The translations under genes and the position numbers were made by a program. DNA of 64,000 bases from Streptomyces liangshanensis. GTDB taxonomy: Bacteria; Actinomycetota; Actinomycetes; Streptomycetales; Streptomycetaceae. This document shows positions 47,522 to 56,666 of the stretch, piece after piece. The stretch is from positions 1,426,001 through 1,490,000 of the forward strand of contig NZ_CP050177.1 of assembly GCF_011694815.1 (NCBI RefSeq), in the 5' to 3' direction. Below the pieces are notes generated by a model that saw nothing but the letters and a program-made list of their open reading frames with translations, was not told where the DNA came from and searched no databases. Position 1 is the first letter of the stretch. Each line of letters opens with the position of its first letter.

Positions 47522-47874
47522 GCGCCGAGGCCGGCGCGCGGACCGTCACCGCGTGCCGTGTTGACCGCCGTCACCCGCCGAGAACGCCAGGATCCTCAGG
47601 AGATCGAACGAGGCCGCGGGACCGGCCGGAAGCCTTCCCTCCGCACGACCCGACACCCCCCGTTTCCCGGCCGTCCCCCCAGGTGACAGCCCCGCGAGGG
47701 GTGGCGCCCCCGCCGGCGGGACCGGCGTAACGCCCTTGTCCCCGGCACTTCGTTGCCCTCACCACCGACCACGGCATTGTGAAATTTTTCACCTGTCCTC
47801 TTGGCCCAGCGTGCCGATCCGTGCTGAGATGCGTCCACACCCAACAGCACAATGGCGCGCTCGGGGAGGGCAAT
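47522..47874. promoter_or_regulatory. Gap between pucR and the TPR gene
   Basis: This 353-nt region holds no gene. It contains GC-rich inverted segments around 47690-47730 that could end the pucR transcript, and a distinct AT palindrome (GTGAAA-TT-TTTCAC) at 47779-47792. Confidence 0.55.
47779..47792. promoter_or_regulatory. AT-rich palindrome upstream of the TPR gene
   Basis: GTGAAA-TT-TTTCAC is perfect over 6-bp arms and stands out in GC-rich DNA. It ends 82 bp before the GTG start of the TPR gene and could be a -10-proximal operator. Confidence 0.5.
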
Positions 47875-48651
47875 GTGGCGCATACCGCCATGTCTGGTTC
47901 CGGAACCACTGCCGGTGACGACCCACTCCAGACCGCGGTATGGCGGCTGCGCTCGCGCGGTTGCTGGACCGACGCAGCGGCCCTGCTCGCACCGCACGCC
48001 GCCGACCCGGCCCCCGCGCTCCAGCGCGCGTCCCTGCTCGTCGAGCGATGTCTGTTCACGGCGAAGGGCTGGGCGGAGGCCGAGGACGCGCTCCGGGTCG
48101 CCGAGGCCACGGCCCGCGAGGACGGCGAACGCGGCGCCGCCGCCTGCGAACGCGGCCATCTCGCCTACGCCTCCACGGTCCTCCACGTGCGCGACCGCGC
48201 CGACGAGGCGCGCGCCGCGCTCAGCCGTGCGGCGGCGCTGATCCACCCGAGCGCCCAGGGCCGCGCCCTGCTCGACTTCCGGCGCGGGCTGTTCGCCGAG
48301 CACGTCGCCGACTCGCCCCAGTCCGCCCGCGCCGCGTACCGCAGGGCCCACGCCGCCGCCACGGCCCACGAGGAGACCCTGCTGCTCTCCTTCACCTGGC
48401 GGCATCTGGCCGGGCTGGCCCTGCGTGAGGGCGAGTTGGCGGAGGCGAGACACGGCTTCGGCGAATCGCTGCGGATCCGCGAGGAGTTGGGCTATCTCGT
48501 CGGTACGGCCCCGGCCCTCGCCGCGCTCGCCGACGCGGAGCCCGAACCGGAGGCGACCAGGCTGCGCGCCGAGGCCGGGCGTCTCTTCCGGCTCCTCGGT
48601 GGCGTACCGACCTGGCTGGCCGACCAGTTGACCCCACCGACACCGGTGTGA
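47875..48651 (+). CDS. TPR-repeat protein, unknown function
   Basis: The 258-aa protein is almost all alpha-helical. It has repeated 34-residue-like units such as AAALLAPHAADPAPALQRASLLVERCLFTAKGW, AEDALRVAEATAREDGERGAAACERGHLAYA, and LALREGELAEARHGFGESLRIREELGYL. There is no catalytic motif or signal peptide, so it is probably a cytoplasmic scaffold. The GTG at 47875 has GGGGAGGG upstream with short spacing; an ATG at 47890 is the alternative. No partner gene is adjacent; the next gene is convergent. Confidence 0.65.
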   Translation: MAHTAMSGSGTTAGDDPLQTAVWRLRSRGCWTDAAALLAPHAADPAPALQRASLLVERCLFTAKGWAEAEDALRVAEATAREDGERGAAACERGHLAYASTVLHVRDRADEARAALSRAAALIHPSAQGRALLDFRRGLFAEHVADSPQSARAAYRRAHAAATAHEETLLLSFTWRHLAGLALREGELAEARHGFGESLRIREELGYLVGTAPALAALADAEPEPEATRLRAEAGRLFRLLGGVPTWLADQLTPPTPV

Positions 48652-48797
48652 CCGACCGGACGGGTGGGCGCGGGCGCTGCGGGCATCGTGACGACGTGCT
48701 CTCTCGGGCTCGAAGAGGATCACTGGGGAAGATCACCGTGGAAGATCTTCGTACAGGGCGGCCGGTGCCGGACACAAGGCCGCCCGCCGATTCGTGA

Positions 48798-50597
48798 TCA
48801 CAGAGTGATCGAATCCGACCGGTCGCCCGGCGGCCGGGGGTGCGGGGTCCGCGTGGGCGGTTCGCCGTGCCAGGAGCGCCAGAGGGCCGCGTAGGCTCCC
48901 TCGCGCGCCACCAGCTCCTCGTGCGTGCCCAGTTCGGTCAGCCGGCCGCCGTCCAGGACCGCGACCCGGTCGGCGTCCCGGGCGGTGTGCAGGCGGTGGG
49001 CGATGGCGATGACCGTGCGGCCTTCGAGGACGGCGGCCAGCGCGCGTTCGGTGTGACGGGCGGTGGCCGGGTCCAGCAGGGCGGTCGCCTCGTCGAGGAT
49101 CAGGGTGTGCGGGTCGGCCAGGACCACGCGGGCCAGGGCGAGTTGCTGGGATCTCGCGCCGTCGGTAGGGGTGCCGCCGGCGCCCAGTCCGGTGTCCAGG
49201 CCGCCGGGCAGTTCGCCGACCCAGTCGGCGCCGACCGCCCGGAGCGCCGCGAACAGCTCGTCGTCGGTGGCGGCCGGGGCGGCGATCAGCAGGTTGTCCC
49301 TGACCGTGTCGGCGAAGACGTGGTGCTCCTGGGTGACCAGGACGACCTGGCGGCGCAGTTCGTCGGGCCCCAGGGCGGCGATCGGGACGCCGCCGACGGT
49401 GACGGCGCCGGTGTGCGGCCGGTCGATGCCCGCCAGCAGGCGGCCGAGGGTGGACTTGCCGGCGCCCGACGGGCCGACCAGGGCGAGCCGTTCGCCGGGC
49501 CGTACCGTCAGGTCGACGCCGTGCAGGACGTCCCGGCCGCCGTCGTAGGCGTACCGGGCGCCGGACACCTCGATCAGGTCGCCGGCGGGCGCGGGGCCGG
49601 GTCCCGGGGCGGTGACCGGTTCCTGGCCCAGTCCCTCGATCCTGGCGAACGAGGCCCCGCTGCTCTGGAGTTGGTCCACCCACCGCAGGATCGTGTCGAG
49701 CGGGCCGTCCAGTTGGCGCAGGTACAGGGCGCAGGCGACGACCGTGCCGAGCGGGACGGCGCCGCGGTCGAGCAGCGCCCCGCCGACGAGGAGGACGGCG
49801 ACGACCGGCACGGCGTACGAGACGTCCACGACCGGGAAGAGCACGCTGCGCAGGAAGAGCGTGCGGGTGCGGGTGCGCCGGCAGTGCTCGACGGCTTCGT
49901 GGCAGGCGGCGATCCGCCGCTCCCGGAGGCCGAGCGCCTCGACGGTACGGGCGCCGGCCGCGGTCGCCGAAAGCACCTCGGCCATCGCGGAGTTGGCGGC
50001 GCCCTCGGCGAGGTAGCCGCCGTGGGCGCGGCGCAGGTACCAGCGGGTGACGCACCAGATGCCGATCAGGCCGAGCAGCCCGCACAGGCCGAGCCGCGCG
50101 TCGAGGACGAAGACGGCGCCGAGGACGAACACGATCTGGAGGCTCGCGATGAACACGTCGGGTCCCGCGTCCCGCAGGGTGGTGCTGACCTGGGGGACGT
50201 CGGCGGCGCCGCGGGCGGCCAGGTCGCCGGTGCCCGCGCGTTCGGCCGCCGAGGCGGGCAGGGCGAGTGCGCGGTCGACCAGTTGTTCCCGGATCCTCGC
50301 GGAGGTGCGTTCGCCGAAGCGGTGGCCGACGAACCGGGCCTGGCGAGTGAGGAGGAACTGCGCGAGCGCGCAGACGACGATGACCAGGGCGTACCGGTCG
50401 ACGGCCCGTGTCCCCTCCCCCGCGTCGACGGCGTCGACGATGCGGCCGAGCAGCCAGGGGCTGACGAGCCCGGCCGCCGCCGCGAGCGCGTTGAGGAGGA
50501 GCAGCGCGCTGAAGGCGACGGCGTCCCGGCGGATCAGCCCGAGCGCCGCGCGCCGGACCTGGCGGGGCGTGGCGACGGGCAACTGCCGGGCGGTCAT
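48798..50597 (-). CDS. ABC exporter subunit with intact Walker motifs but altered signature
   Basis: The 599-aa half-transporter has an N-terminal TM domain of about 6 helices and a C-terminal ABC domain. Walker A is GPSGAGKST (375-383), Walker B LILDEA (499-504) and the H-loop AIAHR (531-535). The signature LSGGQ is replaced by TDGAR (478-482). It overlaps its partner by ATGA and forms a heterodimer. In this pair its Walker A/B would build the active ATP site against the partner's LSGGQ. No substrate can be predicted. Confidence 0.9.
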   Translation of the reverse strand: MTARQLPVATPRQVRRAALGLIRRDAVAFSALLLLNALAAAAGLVSPWLLGRIVDAVDAGEGTRAVDRYALVIVVCALAQFLLTRQARFVGHRFGERTSARIREQLVDRALALPASAAERAGTGDLAARGAADVPQVSTTLRDAGPDVFIASLQIVFVLGAVFVLDARLGLCGLLGLIGIWCVTRWYLRRAHGGYLAEGAANSAMAEVLSATAAGARTVEALGLRERRIAACHEAVEHCRRTRTRTLFLRSVLFPVVDVSYAVPVVAVLLVGGALLDRGAVPLGTVVACALYLRQLDGPLDTILRWVDQLQSSGASFARIEGLGQEPVTAPGPGPAPAGDLIEVSGARYAYDGGRDVLHGVDLTVRPGERLALVGPSGAGKSTLGRLLAGIDRPHTGAVTVGGVPIAALGPDELRRQVVLVTQEHHVFADTVRDNLLIAAPAATDDELFAALRAVGADWVGELPGGLDTGLGAGGTPTDGARSQQLALARVVLADPHTLILDEATALLDPATARHTERALAAVLEGRTVIAIAHRLHTARDADRVAVLDGGRLTELGTHEELVAREGAYAALWRSWHGEPPTRTPHPRPPGDRSDSITL

Positions 50598-52336
50598 GGG
50601 GTTTTCCTCTCGACGTACGCGTCGGAGCCGCGCGAGACGACCGCCCGGTATCCGCTGTCGCCGCGCAGGAGTTCCTGGTGGGTGCCGACGGCGGTCACCC
50701 GGCCGTCGGTGAGGAAGCAGACGGTGTCGGCCTGGGCGAGCAGCAGCGGTGAGGTGCTGGTGACCAGGGTGGTACGGCCCTGGCGGGCGGCGCGCAGCCG
50801 GGCGGCGACGGCGGCCTCGGTGTGGGTGTCGACGGCGGAGGTGGGTTCGACGGCGAGCAGGACCTCGGGGTCGGCGAGCAACGCGCGGGCCAGTCGCAGG
50901 CGTTGGCGCTGGCCGCCGGAGAGGTTGCGGCCGCCCGCGTCGATCGCCGAGTCCGCGCCGTCCGGCAGCCCGAGGACGATGTCCTGGGCGGCGGCGGTGA
51001 ACAGGGCCCGGGTGAGGGCCTGTTCGTCGCGGTCCTCGCGGCCGGCGAGGACGTCGCGCAGGGTTCCGGCGAACAGGTCGGCCTCGTTGTCGGCGACGAG
51101 GATCCGCTCGCGGACCTGGGGCAGGGCCGTCACGTCGAGGCGGGTGCCGCCCCAGGTGGCGTCCGAGCCGGCGAAGCGGGCGAGCCGGTCGACGACGGCG
51201 GCGCAGTCCGCGGGGCGGGCGCCGACGAGGACGGTCAGGGTGCCGGGCGTGACCTCGACGCCGGAGGCGGGGTCGTGGAGCACGGCGGGCCCGCGGGGCG
51301 CGTCCACGGCGTCCGCCGCGTCCACGAGGTCGCGTTCCAGGCCGAGGAACCGGACGACGCGGCGGGCGGCCACCATCCCGCGGGTGACCTGGTAGCCGCC
51401 CTCGACGAAGAACGCCACGGGGACGACGAGGACGGCGACGTACCCGTACACGGCGACCAACTCCCCCACGGAGATGGTCCCCTGCGCGGCCATCCTCGCG
51501 GCGAGCCAGGTCACGGCGGCGAGGAAGAGCGCGGGCAGGCCGGGTCCGAGGGCGTCGATCCAGCTGGTGACCGACCCGACGCGGTAGCCCTCCTCCCGCA
51601 GCCGCTCCGAGTCGCGCCGGTAGCGGGCGGCGTGGACGTCCTTGCCGCCGAGACCGCTCAGGACCCGCAGGCCGCCGACGATGTCCACGAACCGCCCGGC
51701 CAGGGCGCCCTGTTGTTCGCGGTACGCGCCCTCCGCGCCCTGCAACCGTCCCAGCAGCGGGCCCACGGCGAGGGCGAGCAGCGGCACCCCGAGGAGGACG
51801 ACCAGGGCGAGGAGCGGGGAGACGGCGAGGAGGAGCGCGGCCACGACGAGGTACGCGAGGACCGCGCCGATCCCGGGCCCGGTGACGGTCATCGACCAGG
51901 AGATCGCGGCGACGTCACCGATCCCGATGGTGACGACCTCCCCCGCCGACGCCTGGCGCGGCAGGGCGGCGCCGAGGCGGGTGGCGTGCGCCACGACCAC
52001 CCGTACGGTACGGAAGGTGGCGTCCATCCGGACCCTGGTCATGGTCCGGTGCCGCATGAGGCCCACCCACGCGTTGGCCGCGCCCAGGGCGAACAGGGCT
52101 CCGGTCCAGCCGGCGAGCGCCGTCCGGTCGCCCGCCCGCAGCCCGTCGTCGACGGCGCGGGAGAGGAGGTAGGGCGACAGGGCCAGCCCGATCATCCAGA
52201 GCGAGCCGAACAGGGCGCCGGCGAGGACGCGCCCGCGCTGGGCACACACCAGCCACCACAGATAGCGGAGCGGCCCCCGGCGGTCGGGGGAGCCGGGATC
52301 CGCGGGTGTGCCGGGATCCACAGGTGTGTCGGGCAT
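50594..52336 (-). CDS. ABC exporter subunit with degenerate Walker A/B but intact signature
   Basis: The 580-aa half-transporter has a 6-TM N-terminal domain. In its nucleotide-binding domain the signature LSGGQRQRLRLARAL (472-486) is canonical. The P-loop region instead reads VGARPADC (371-378), with no Gly-Lys-Ser, and Walker B is VLLAVE (492-497), lacking the Asp. This subunit therefore cannot bind ATP in the usual way at its own P-loop. The ATG at 52336 is chosen; a longer extension lacks an RBS. It is the first gene of the pair, divergent from the conservon. Confidence 0.88.
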   Translation of the reverse strand: MPDTPVDPGTPADPGSPDRRGPLRYLWWLVCAQRGRVLAGALFGSLWMIGLALSPYLLSRAVDDGLRAGDRTALAGWTGALFALGAANAWVGLMRHRTMTRVRMDATFRTVRVVVAHATRLGAALPRQASAGEVVTIGIGDVAAISWSMTVTGPGIGAVLAYLVVAALLLAVSPLLALVVLLGVPLLALAVGPLLGRLQGAEGAYREQQGALAGRFVDIVGGLRVLSGLGGKDVHAARYRRDSERLREEGYRVGSVTSWIDALGPGLPALFLAAVTWLAARMAAQGTISVGELVAVYGYVAVLVVPVAFFVEGGYQVTRGMVAARRVVRFLGLERDLVDAADAVDAPRGPAVLHDPASGVEVTPGTLTVLVGARPADCAAVVDRLARFAGSDATWGGTRLDVTALPQVRERILVADNEADLFAGTLRDVLAGREDRDEQALTRALFTAAAQDIVLGLPDGADSAIDAGGRNLSGGQRQRLRLARALLADPEVLLAVEPTSAVDTHTEAAVAARLRAARQGRTTLVTSTSPLLLAQADTVCFLTDGRVTAVGTHQELLRGDSGYRAVVSRGSDAYVERKTP

Positions 52337-52662
52337 GCACAGCACCCTAGCGGCCCGCACCCGGACACCCAATGGCCGCAAATGCGGACCGTTGCTGAAT
52401 ATCCGTCAGATGGGTAAAAGAGGGCACAGAACGGTATGGGTGGCCCGCCCATCTCGTGGTGCTAAGATCGCCACGCTTGCCAAGCGGTAGGAAAACCTGC
52501 TAAGGCATAAAGATATTCCGCGCACCGGCCCAGAATCCGCCACATCCGGGGGAGACCTATGCCATTAGCCGGGCCTTTCACGGCTGTCCGGCAGGCGAGC
52601 ACGCGCGGCCGACCGTGCATTCATGTCCGCACCTGGTTGCCCATTCGCCCGAAGAGAGCCCT
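52337..52662. promoter_or_regulatory. Divergent region between ABC exporter and conservon
   Basis: This 326-nt gap has no gene and is lower in GC than its neighbours. It contains CGCTTG-C-CAAGCG (52474-52486) followed by GGTAGG-AAAA-CCTGCT-like symmetry, a plausible regulatory cluster for the conservon operon. Confidence 0.5.
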
Positions 52663-53835
52663 ATGACGCAATACTTTCAGGATCCAGCGCTTTGGGGACT
52701 TATCGCTGGAACCCCCGTGGCCGCGACCGCGATCATTCGTGGTCGCAAGTCAGTCGCCGAGCTGCGGAAAGAGAAGGAAGAACTCAAGCGACACTACGCG
52801 AATCTGGAGGACCATTACGCCGAGGCCGTGGAAGAGGCCAAGGACCGCGCGGAGGAAGCCACCAAGACGGCTCTCAAGTCCGCCATGCGGACCCTTCAGG
52901 GTCTGGCGAGCGAGCAGCAGCTCGCGATCACGAAGATTCAGGACAAGTACGGCGAGCTCCAGATTCTTCAGGATCTCCTCGACATCGACCACATGAATTC
53001 GCAGTTCGCCCGGCGTGCGCAGTCGATCGCCGTGCTCTGCGACGGATGGCTCGGCCGGCAGCGCGCCGCGGCGTCCCTCTATGACGTGGTCCGCAGCGCC
53101 AAGGGCCGTATCCGCCACTTCACCCGAGTGGAGATCCGGGCCCAGAGCAATTTCGCCATCGTCAGCCGCGCCGTCGAACCGGTCGCGCTCACCCTGGCCG
53201 AACTGCTGGACAACGCGACCAGTTACTCGGCGCCGGAAACGATGATCGAGATCAACATCCGGCCCGTTCCCAAGGGTGTCTGCATCGTCGTCGACGACGC
53301 CGGTGTCGGCATGAACGAGGAGGAGAAGGCCAGGGCCGCCAAGCTCCTGTCGAGCGATCGCGCGCCCGGTGTCTCCGGTCTCGGGAACCCCCCGCAGTTC
53401 GGCTTCACGGTGATCGGCGTGCTCGCCGCCCGGTACGGCTTCAGCGTCTCCGTCGACTCCACGTCGCCGTACGGCGGGGTGCGCGCGGTGGTGCTGCTCC
53501 CCGACGACCTGCTCACGTCCATGCCAGAGCCCGAGGAGATTCCAGCCGTGGCCGCCTCCTCCCCGCGCTCCTCCCCGCTGCCGTCCGAACAGGAAGCGAC
53601 GGACGACGACACGTCGTTCGCGGACTCCCCGGCCGCCCCCTCCACCACGTTCGGCGGCCTGCCCAAGCGGCGCCGGCGCGGCGCGATCTCCATCGTGCCG
53701 ACGGCGGGCGGCGCACCGGAGGCGCCCGCCCGCGACAGCGAGAAGGCGGCGTCCGTGATGGGCGCGTTCCAGCGGGGCACCCAGTCGGGCCGTCGTTCCA
53801 CCAATACCAGCAGTGAAGGGCATGAGGCGCAGTGA
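52663..53835 (+). CDS. cvnA: Conservon sensor-kinase-like protein CvnA
   Basis: The 390-aa membrane protein has one N-terminal TM helix (ALWGLIAGTPVAATAII), a long coiled coil (about residues 30-80), a DHp-like DIDHMNSQFARRAQSIAVL segment and a HATPase domain. The N-box ELLDNATSYS, G1 DDAGVGM and G2 GLGNPPQFGF are present. A low-complexity Pro/Ser tail follows. Conservons are GPCR-like signalling cassettes of the Streptomycetaceae in which CvnA senses and CvnD is a small GTPase. The ATG at 52663 follows GAAGAGAG. It overlaps cvnB by GTGA. Confidence 0.95.
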   Translation: MTQYFQDPALWGLIAGTPVAATAIIRGRKSVAELRKEKEELKRHYANLEDHYAEAVEEAKDRAEEATKTALKSAMRTLQGLASEQQLAITKIQDKYGELQILQDLLDIDHMNSQFARRAQSIAVLCDGWLGRQRAAASLYDVVRSAKGRIRHFTRVEIRAQSNFAIVSRAVEPVALTLAELLDNATSYSAPETMIEINIRPVPKGVCIVVDDAGVGMNEEEKARAAKLLSSDRAPGVSGLGNPPQFGFTVIGVLAARYGFSVSVDSTSPYGGVRAVVLLPDDLLTSMPEPEEIPAVAASSPRSSPLPSEQEATDDDTSFADSPAAPSTTFGGLPKRRRRGAISIVPTAGGAPEAPARDSEKAASVMGAFQRGTQSGRRSTNTSSEGHEAQ

Positions 53836-54236
53836 ACTACGATCTCTCGTGGATGCTTGACAGTGCTCTGGAAGTGCCCGAAGCACGTCACGCCATTCTG
53901 GTTTCCGCGGACGGCCTCCTCATGGCCCGTTCGAAGGATGTCGGAAAGGACCACGCCGACACCGTCGCCGCCGCGATGAGCGGAATGCAGTCGCTCAGCC
54001 GTACGGTCGCCGACTTCTGCGGCAGCCCCGATCATCAGCGTCCCCAGTGGCGTCAGACCCTGGTCGAATTCGACCACGGCTGGGTCTTCCTGATATCGGC
54101 CGGAGAGGGCGCCTATCTTGCCGTCTCCGCCTCGCCCGAAGTCGACATGGCTGAGATCACCTTCCGCATGCAGCAGCTGGTGGGCCAGCTCGGCAAGGCG
54201 CTCACCAGTCCCCCTCGGGAGGATGTGAAAGCATGA
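53832..54236 (+). CDS. cvnB: Roadblock/LC7 protein CvnB
   Basis: The 134-aa protein begins LSWMLDSALEVPEARHAILVSADGLLMARS and continues through VAAAMSGMQSLSRTVADFCG to LAVSASPEVDMAEITFRMQQLVGQLG. This is the roadblock/LC7 fold, typical of MglB-like GTPase regulators. In conservons it binds CvnD. The GTG start overlaps cvnA's stop (GTGA), indicating coupled translation. Confidence 0.95.
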   Translation: MNYDLSWMLDSALEVPEARHAILVSADGLLMARSKDVGKDHADTVAAAMSGMQSLSRTVADFCGSPDHQRPQWRQTLVEFDHGWVFLISAGEGAYLAVSASPEVDMAEITFRMQQLVGQLGKALTSPPREDVKA

Positions 54237-54613
54237 CAACACCGGACGAGCCCGAGCTGGAACAAGAAACCACTCCATTAGTGCGACCGTATGTGATCAC
54301 AAACGGTCGCGAGCTGCTCGATGACAACGATTTCTCACTGATCACTTTGATCACGGTGTCCGAGAACGCCCCGCAGAACGGGTTTCTCGACCCCGAGAAG
54401 CGGCGTCTCATGGAGCTGTGTTCCGGCGGTTTCCTCTCGGTCGCCGAGATAGCCGGGCACACCCACCTGCCCGTGGGCGTCGTCAAAATCCTTCTGCACG
54501 ATCTCACCGCGGAGGGCTACCTCTACACCCGTGCTCCCATACCTCCGGCCAAACGTGTCGACAGGCAAATCCTCGAGGAGGTGCTGAATGGGCTCCAAGC
54601 TCGCTTCGGCTGA
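54233..54613 (+). CDS. cvnC: DUF742 protein CvnC
   Basis: The 126-aa protein contains LVRPYVITNGRE, RRLMELCSGGFLSVAEIAGHTHLPVGVVKILLHDLTAEGYLY and ILEEVLNGLQARFG, the DUF742 winged-helix-like family. It overlaps cvnB by ATGA and cvnD by 26 bp. Its role in the complex is unclear; it is thought to help link CvnB/CvnD to DNA or to the kinase. Confidence 0.94.
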   Translation: MTTPDEPELEQETTPLVRPYVITNGRELLDDNDFSLITLITVSENAPQNGFLDPEKRRLMELCSGGFLSVAEIAGHTHLPVGVVKILLHDLTAEGYLYTRAPIPPAKRVDRQILEEVLNGLQARFG

Positions 54614-55181
54614 CGGCGTCTACCTGCGCGATTCGGTGCAGACCGCGGCCAAGATCCTGGTGGTCGGTCATTTCGCGGTGGGAAAGACGACCTTCATCGG
54701 GACGATGTCCGAGATCCCGCCGCTGCGGACCGAGGAGGTCATGACACAGGCGGGCGCGGGGATCGACGATCTCAAGGGCACGCCGGGCAAGACCACGACC
54801 ACCGTGGCGATGGACTTCGGACGGCTGACGCTCAGCGAGAAGCTGGTGCTCTACCTGTTCGGCACCCCGGGACAGCAGCGGTTCGTCCAGGTCTGGGAGG
54901 ACATGTCACGCGGCGCCCTCGGCGCCCTGGTCCTGGTCGACCCGAACCGGCTGGAGGAGTCCTTCCCCGTGATGGACCTGGTCGAGCGGTACGGCATTCC
55001 GTACGCCATCGCCGTCAACCGGTTCGACGACGGCACTCCGGGCCACTCCGACGACGAGATCCGGGAAGCGCTCGACCTGCTCCCCGAGACACCGCTCGTC
55101 ACCTGCGACGCGCGTGACCAGCGGTCGTCCGCCAATTCCCTCATCGTACTGGTCCGTTATCTCCAGTCGCGCCTCAACTAG
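54588..55181 (+). CDS. cvnD: Small GTPase-like protein CvnD
   Basis: The 197-aa protein has P-loop GHFAVGKTT (residues 27-35), the TPGKTTTTVAMDFG switch I-like segment, FGTPGQQRF (G3) and AVNRFDDG in place of NKxD. The ATG at 54588 has GGAGG upstream and lies inside the 3' end of cvnC. It is the GTP-binding core of the conservon, with CvnB as probable GAP-like partner. Confidence 0.95.
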   Translation: MGSKLASADGVYLRDSVQTAAKILVVGHFAVGKTTFIGTMSEIPPLRTEEVMTQAGAGIDDLKGTPGKTTTTVAMDFGRLTLSEKLVLYLFGTPGQQRFVQVWEDMSRGALGALVLVDPNRLEESFPVMDLVERYGIPYAIAVNRFDDGTPGHSDDEIREALDLLPETPLVTCDARDQRSSANSLIVLVRYLQSRLN

Positions 55182-55192
55182 GAGTCCCAGGC

Positions 55193-56563
55193 ATGCAATC
55201 TCATTCGGAATTCCAGGCTCCGCCGCCCGGCTGCCCCGCGCACGACAGCGGTAAGAGCGTGCCCCTGTACGGGCCGGAGTTCGCCGCGGACCCGGACGGC
55301 TTCTACAGCTATCTGCGGCAGTTCGGCCCCGCCGCCCCGGTCGAGCTGGCCCCCGGCGTGGACGCCACGCTCGTCACGGACTACGCCGCCGCCCTGCACG
55401 TCCTCCAGAACCCGGACGTGTTCGCGCGCGACTCCCGCCGCTGGCGCGCCCTCAACGAGGGGCTGGTCCCCCCGGACAGCCCCGTCGTGCCGATGATGGC
55501 GTACCGCCCCAACTGCCTGTTCTCGGACGGCGCCGACCACCTGAGGCTCCGCCAGGCGGTCACGCACAGCATGGCGCGGGTGGACACCCACCGGCTGAGC
55601 CGTCACGTCGAGCGGGTGGCCGCGTACCTCATCGACCAGTTCAGCGGCCGGGGCCGGGCCGACCTGGTCAGCGACTACGCGCAGATGCTGCCCCTGCTCG
55701 TCATCAACGACCTGTTCGGCTGCCCGGCCGAGATCGGCGACCGCCTCGTCTTCGGCACCTCCGGGATATTCGACGGGGTGGACGCCGAGAACGCGAACGA
55801 GGTGCTGACGGAGGCTCTGATCGAGCTGGTCACCCTCAAGCGGACCACCCCGGGCGACGACGTCACCTCGTGGATGATGCAGCACCAGGCGAACCTGACC
55901 GACGAGGAGATGATCCACCAGCTGGTCACCCTCATCGCCGCGGGCACCCAGCCGATGCAGAACGTCATCGCGAGCGCCCTGCGCCTGATGCTGTCCGACG
56001 CCAAGTACGCGGGTGACCAGCACGCCGCCGGCATGCTGGTCGAGGACGCCATCAACGACGTCCTGTGGAACGGCCCGCCGCTGGCCAACTACGCCGTGCA
56101 CTACCCCGTGTACGACGTGGACCTGTCCGGGAGCGCCCTGGACGCCGGCAGCCCGGTGCTCATCAGCTTCGCCGCCGCCAACACCGACCCCAGCCTGTCG
56201 ATGAGCCGGCAGACGCTCAGCAAGCGGGCCCACCTCGCGTGGGGGGCCGGCCCGCACGCCTGCCCGGCCAAGGACCCGGCGCTGCTGATCGCCGTCCTGG
56301 CGATCGAGAAGCTCCTCAACACCCTGCCGGACATCGACCTGTCCGTGCCCGCCGACCACCTCACCTGGCGTCCCGGGCCCTTCCACCGCGCGCTCAGCTC
56401 GCTGCCCGCCCGCTTCACGCCGGTGCGCACCGAGAAGAAGAGGGCCGCGGCCCCGGTCCCGTCGGCGGGCCGTTCCGCCGGGAATGCCCCGACCCGTCCC
56501 GCGCACCACGGGCCGGAGAAGGGTAGCTGGTGGAGCGGGTTCCTCGGTTGGTGGAAGGTGTGA
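55193..56563 (+). CDS. Cytochrome P450 without ExxR (CYP157-like)
   Basis: The 456-aa protein keeps the heme-binding region WGAGPHACPAK (Cys357) but lacks the usual K-helix ExxR: the aligned position reads DVLW (289-292). The I-helix, normally AGxET, reads AAGTQPMQN (249-257), so the acid/alcohol pair is missing as well. CYP157 P450s in conservons are known to lack ExxR. A C-terminal Trp/Lys-rich tail (SWWSGFLGWWKV) follows the P450 fold and could associate with membrane. It lies 11 nt after cvnD and is almost certainly in the operon. It may be a regulatory heme protein rather than a monooxygenase. Confidence 0.9.
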   Translation: MQSHSEFQAPPPGCPAHDSGKSVPLYGPEFAADPDGFYSYLRQFGPAAPVELAPGVDATLVTDYAAALHVLQNPDVFARDSRRWRALNEGLVPPDSPVVPMMAYRPNCLFSDGADHLRLRQAVTHSMARVDTHRLSRHVERVAAYLIDQFSGRGRADLVSDYAQMLPLLVINDLFGCPAEIGDRLVFGTSGIFDGVDAENANEVLTEALIELVTLKRTTPGDDVTSWMMQHQANLTDEEMIHQLVTLIAAGTQPMQNVIASALRLMLSDAKYAGDQHAAGMLVEDAINDVLWNGPPLANYAVHYPVYDVDLSGSALDAGSPVLISFAAANTDPSLSMSRQTLSKRAHLAWGAGPHACPAKDPALLIAVLAIEKLLNTLPDIDLSVPADHLTWRPGPFHRALSSLPARFTPVRTEKKRAAAPVPSAGRSAGNAPTRPAHHGPEKGSWWSGFLGWWKV

Positions 56564-56666
56564 CATTAACAACATTCCGCATAGTTTTCCGTTCGTATAA
56601 ACGTTCGGCGACACGGGTAGACAGGACTGGCGATTCTCCCCTGACCTGATGAAAGCAGGAGTCATT

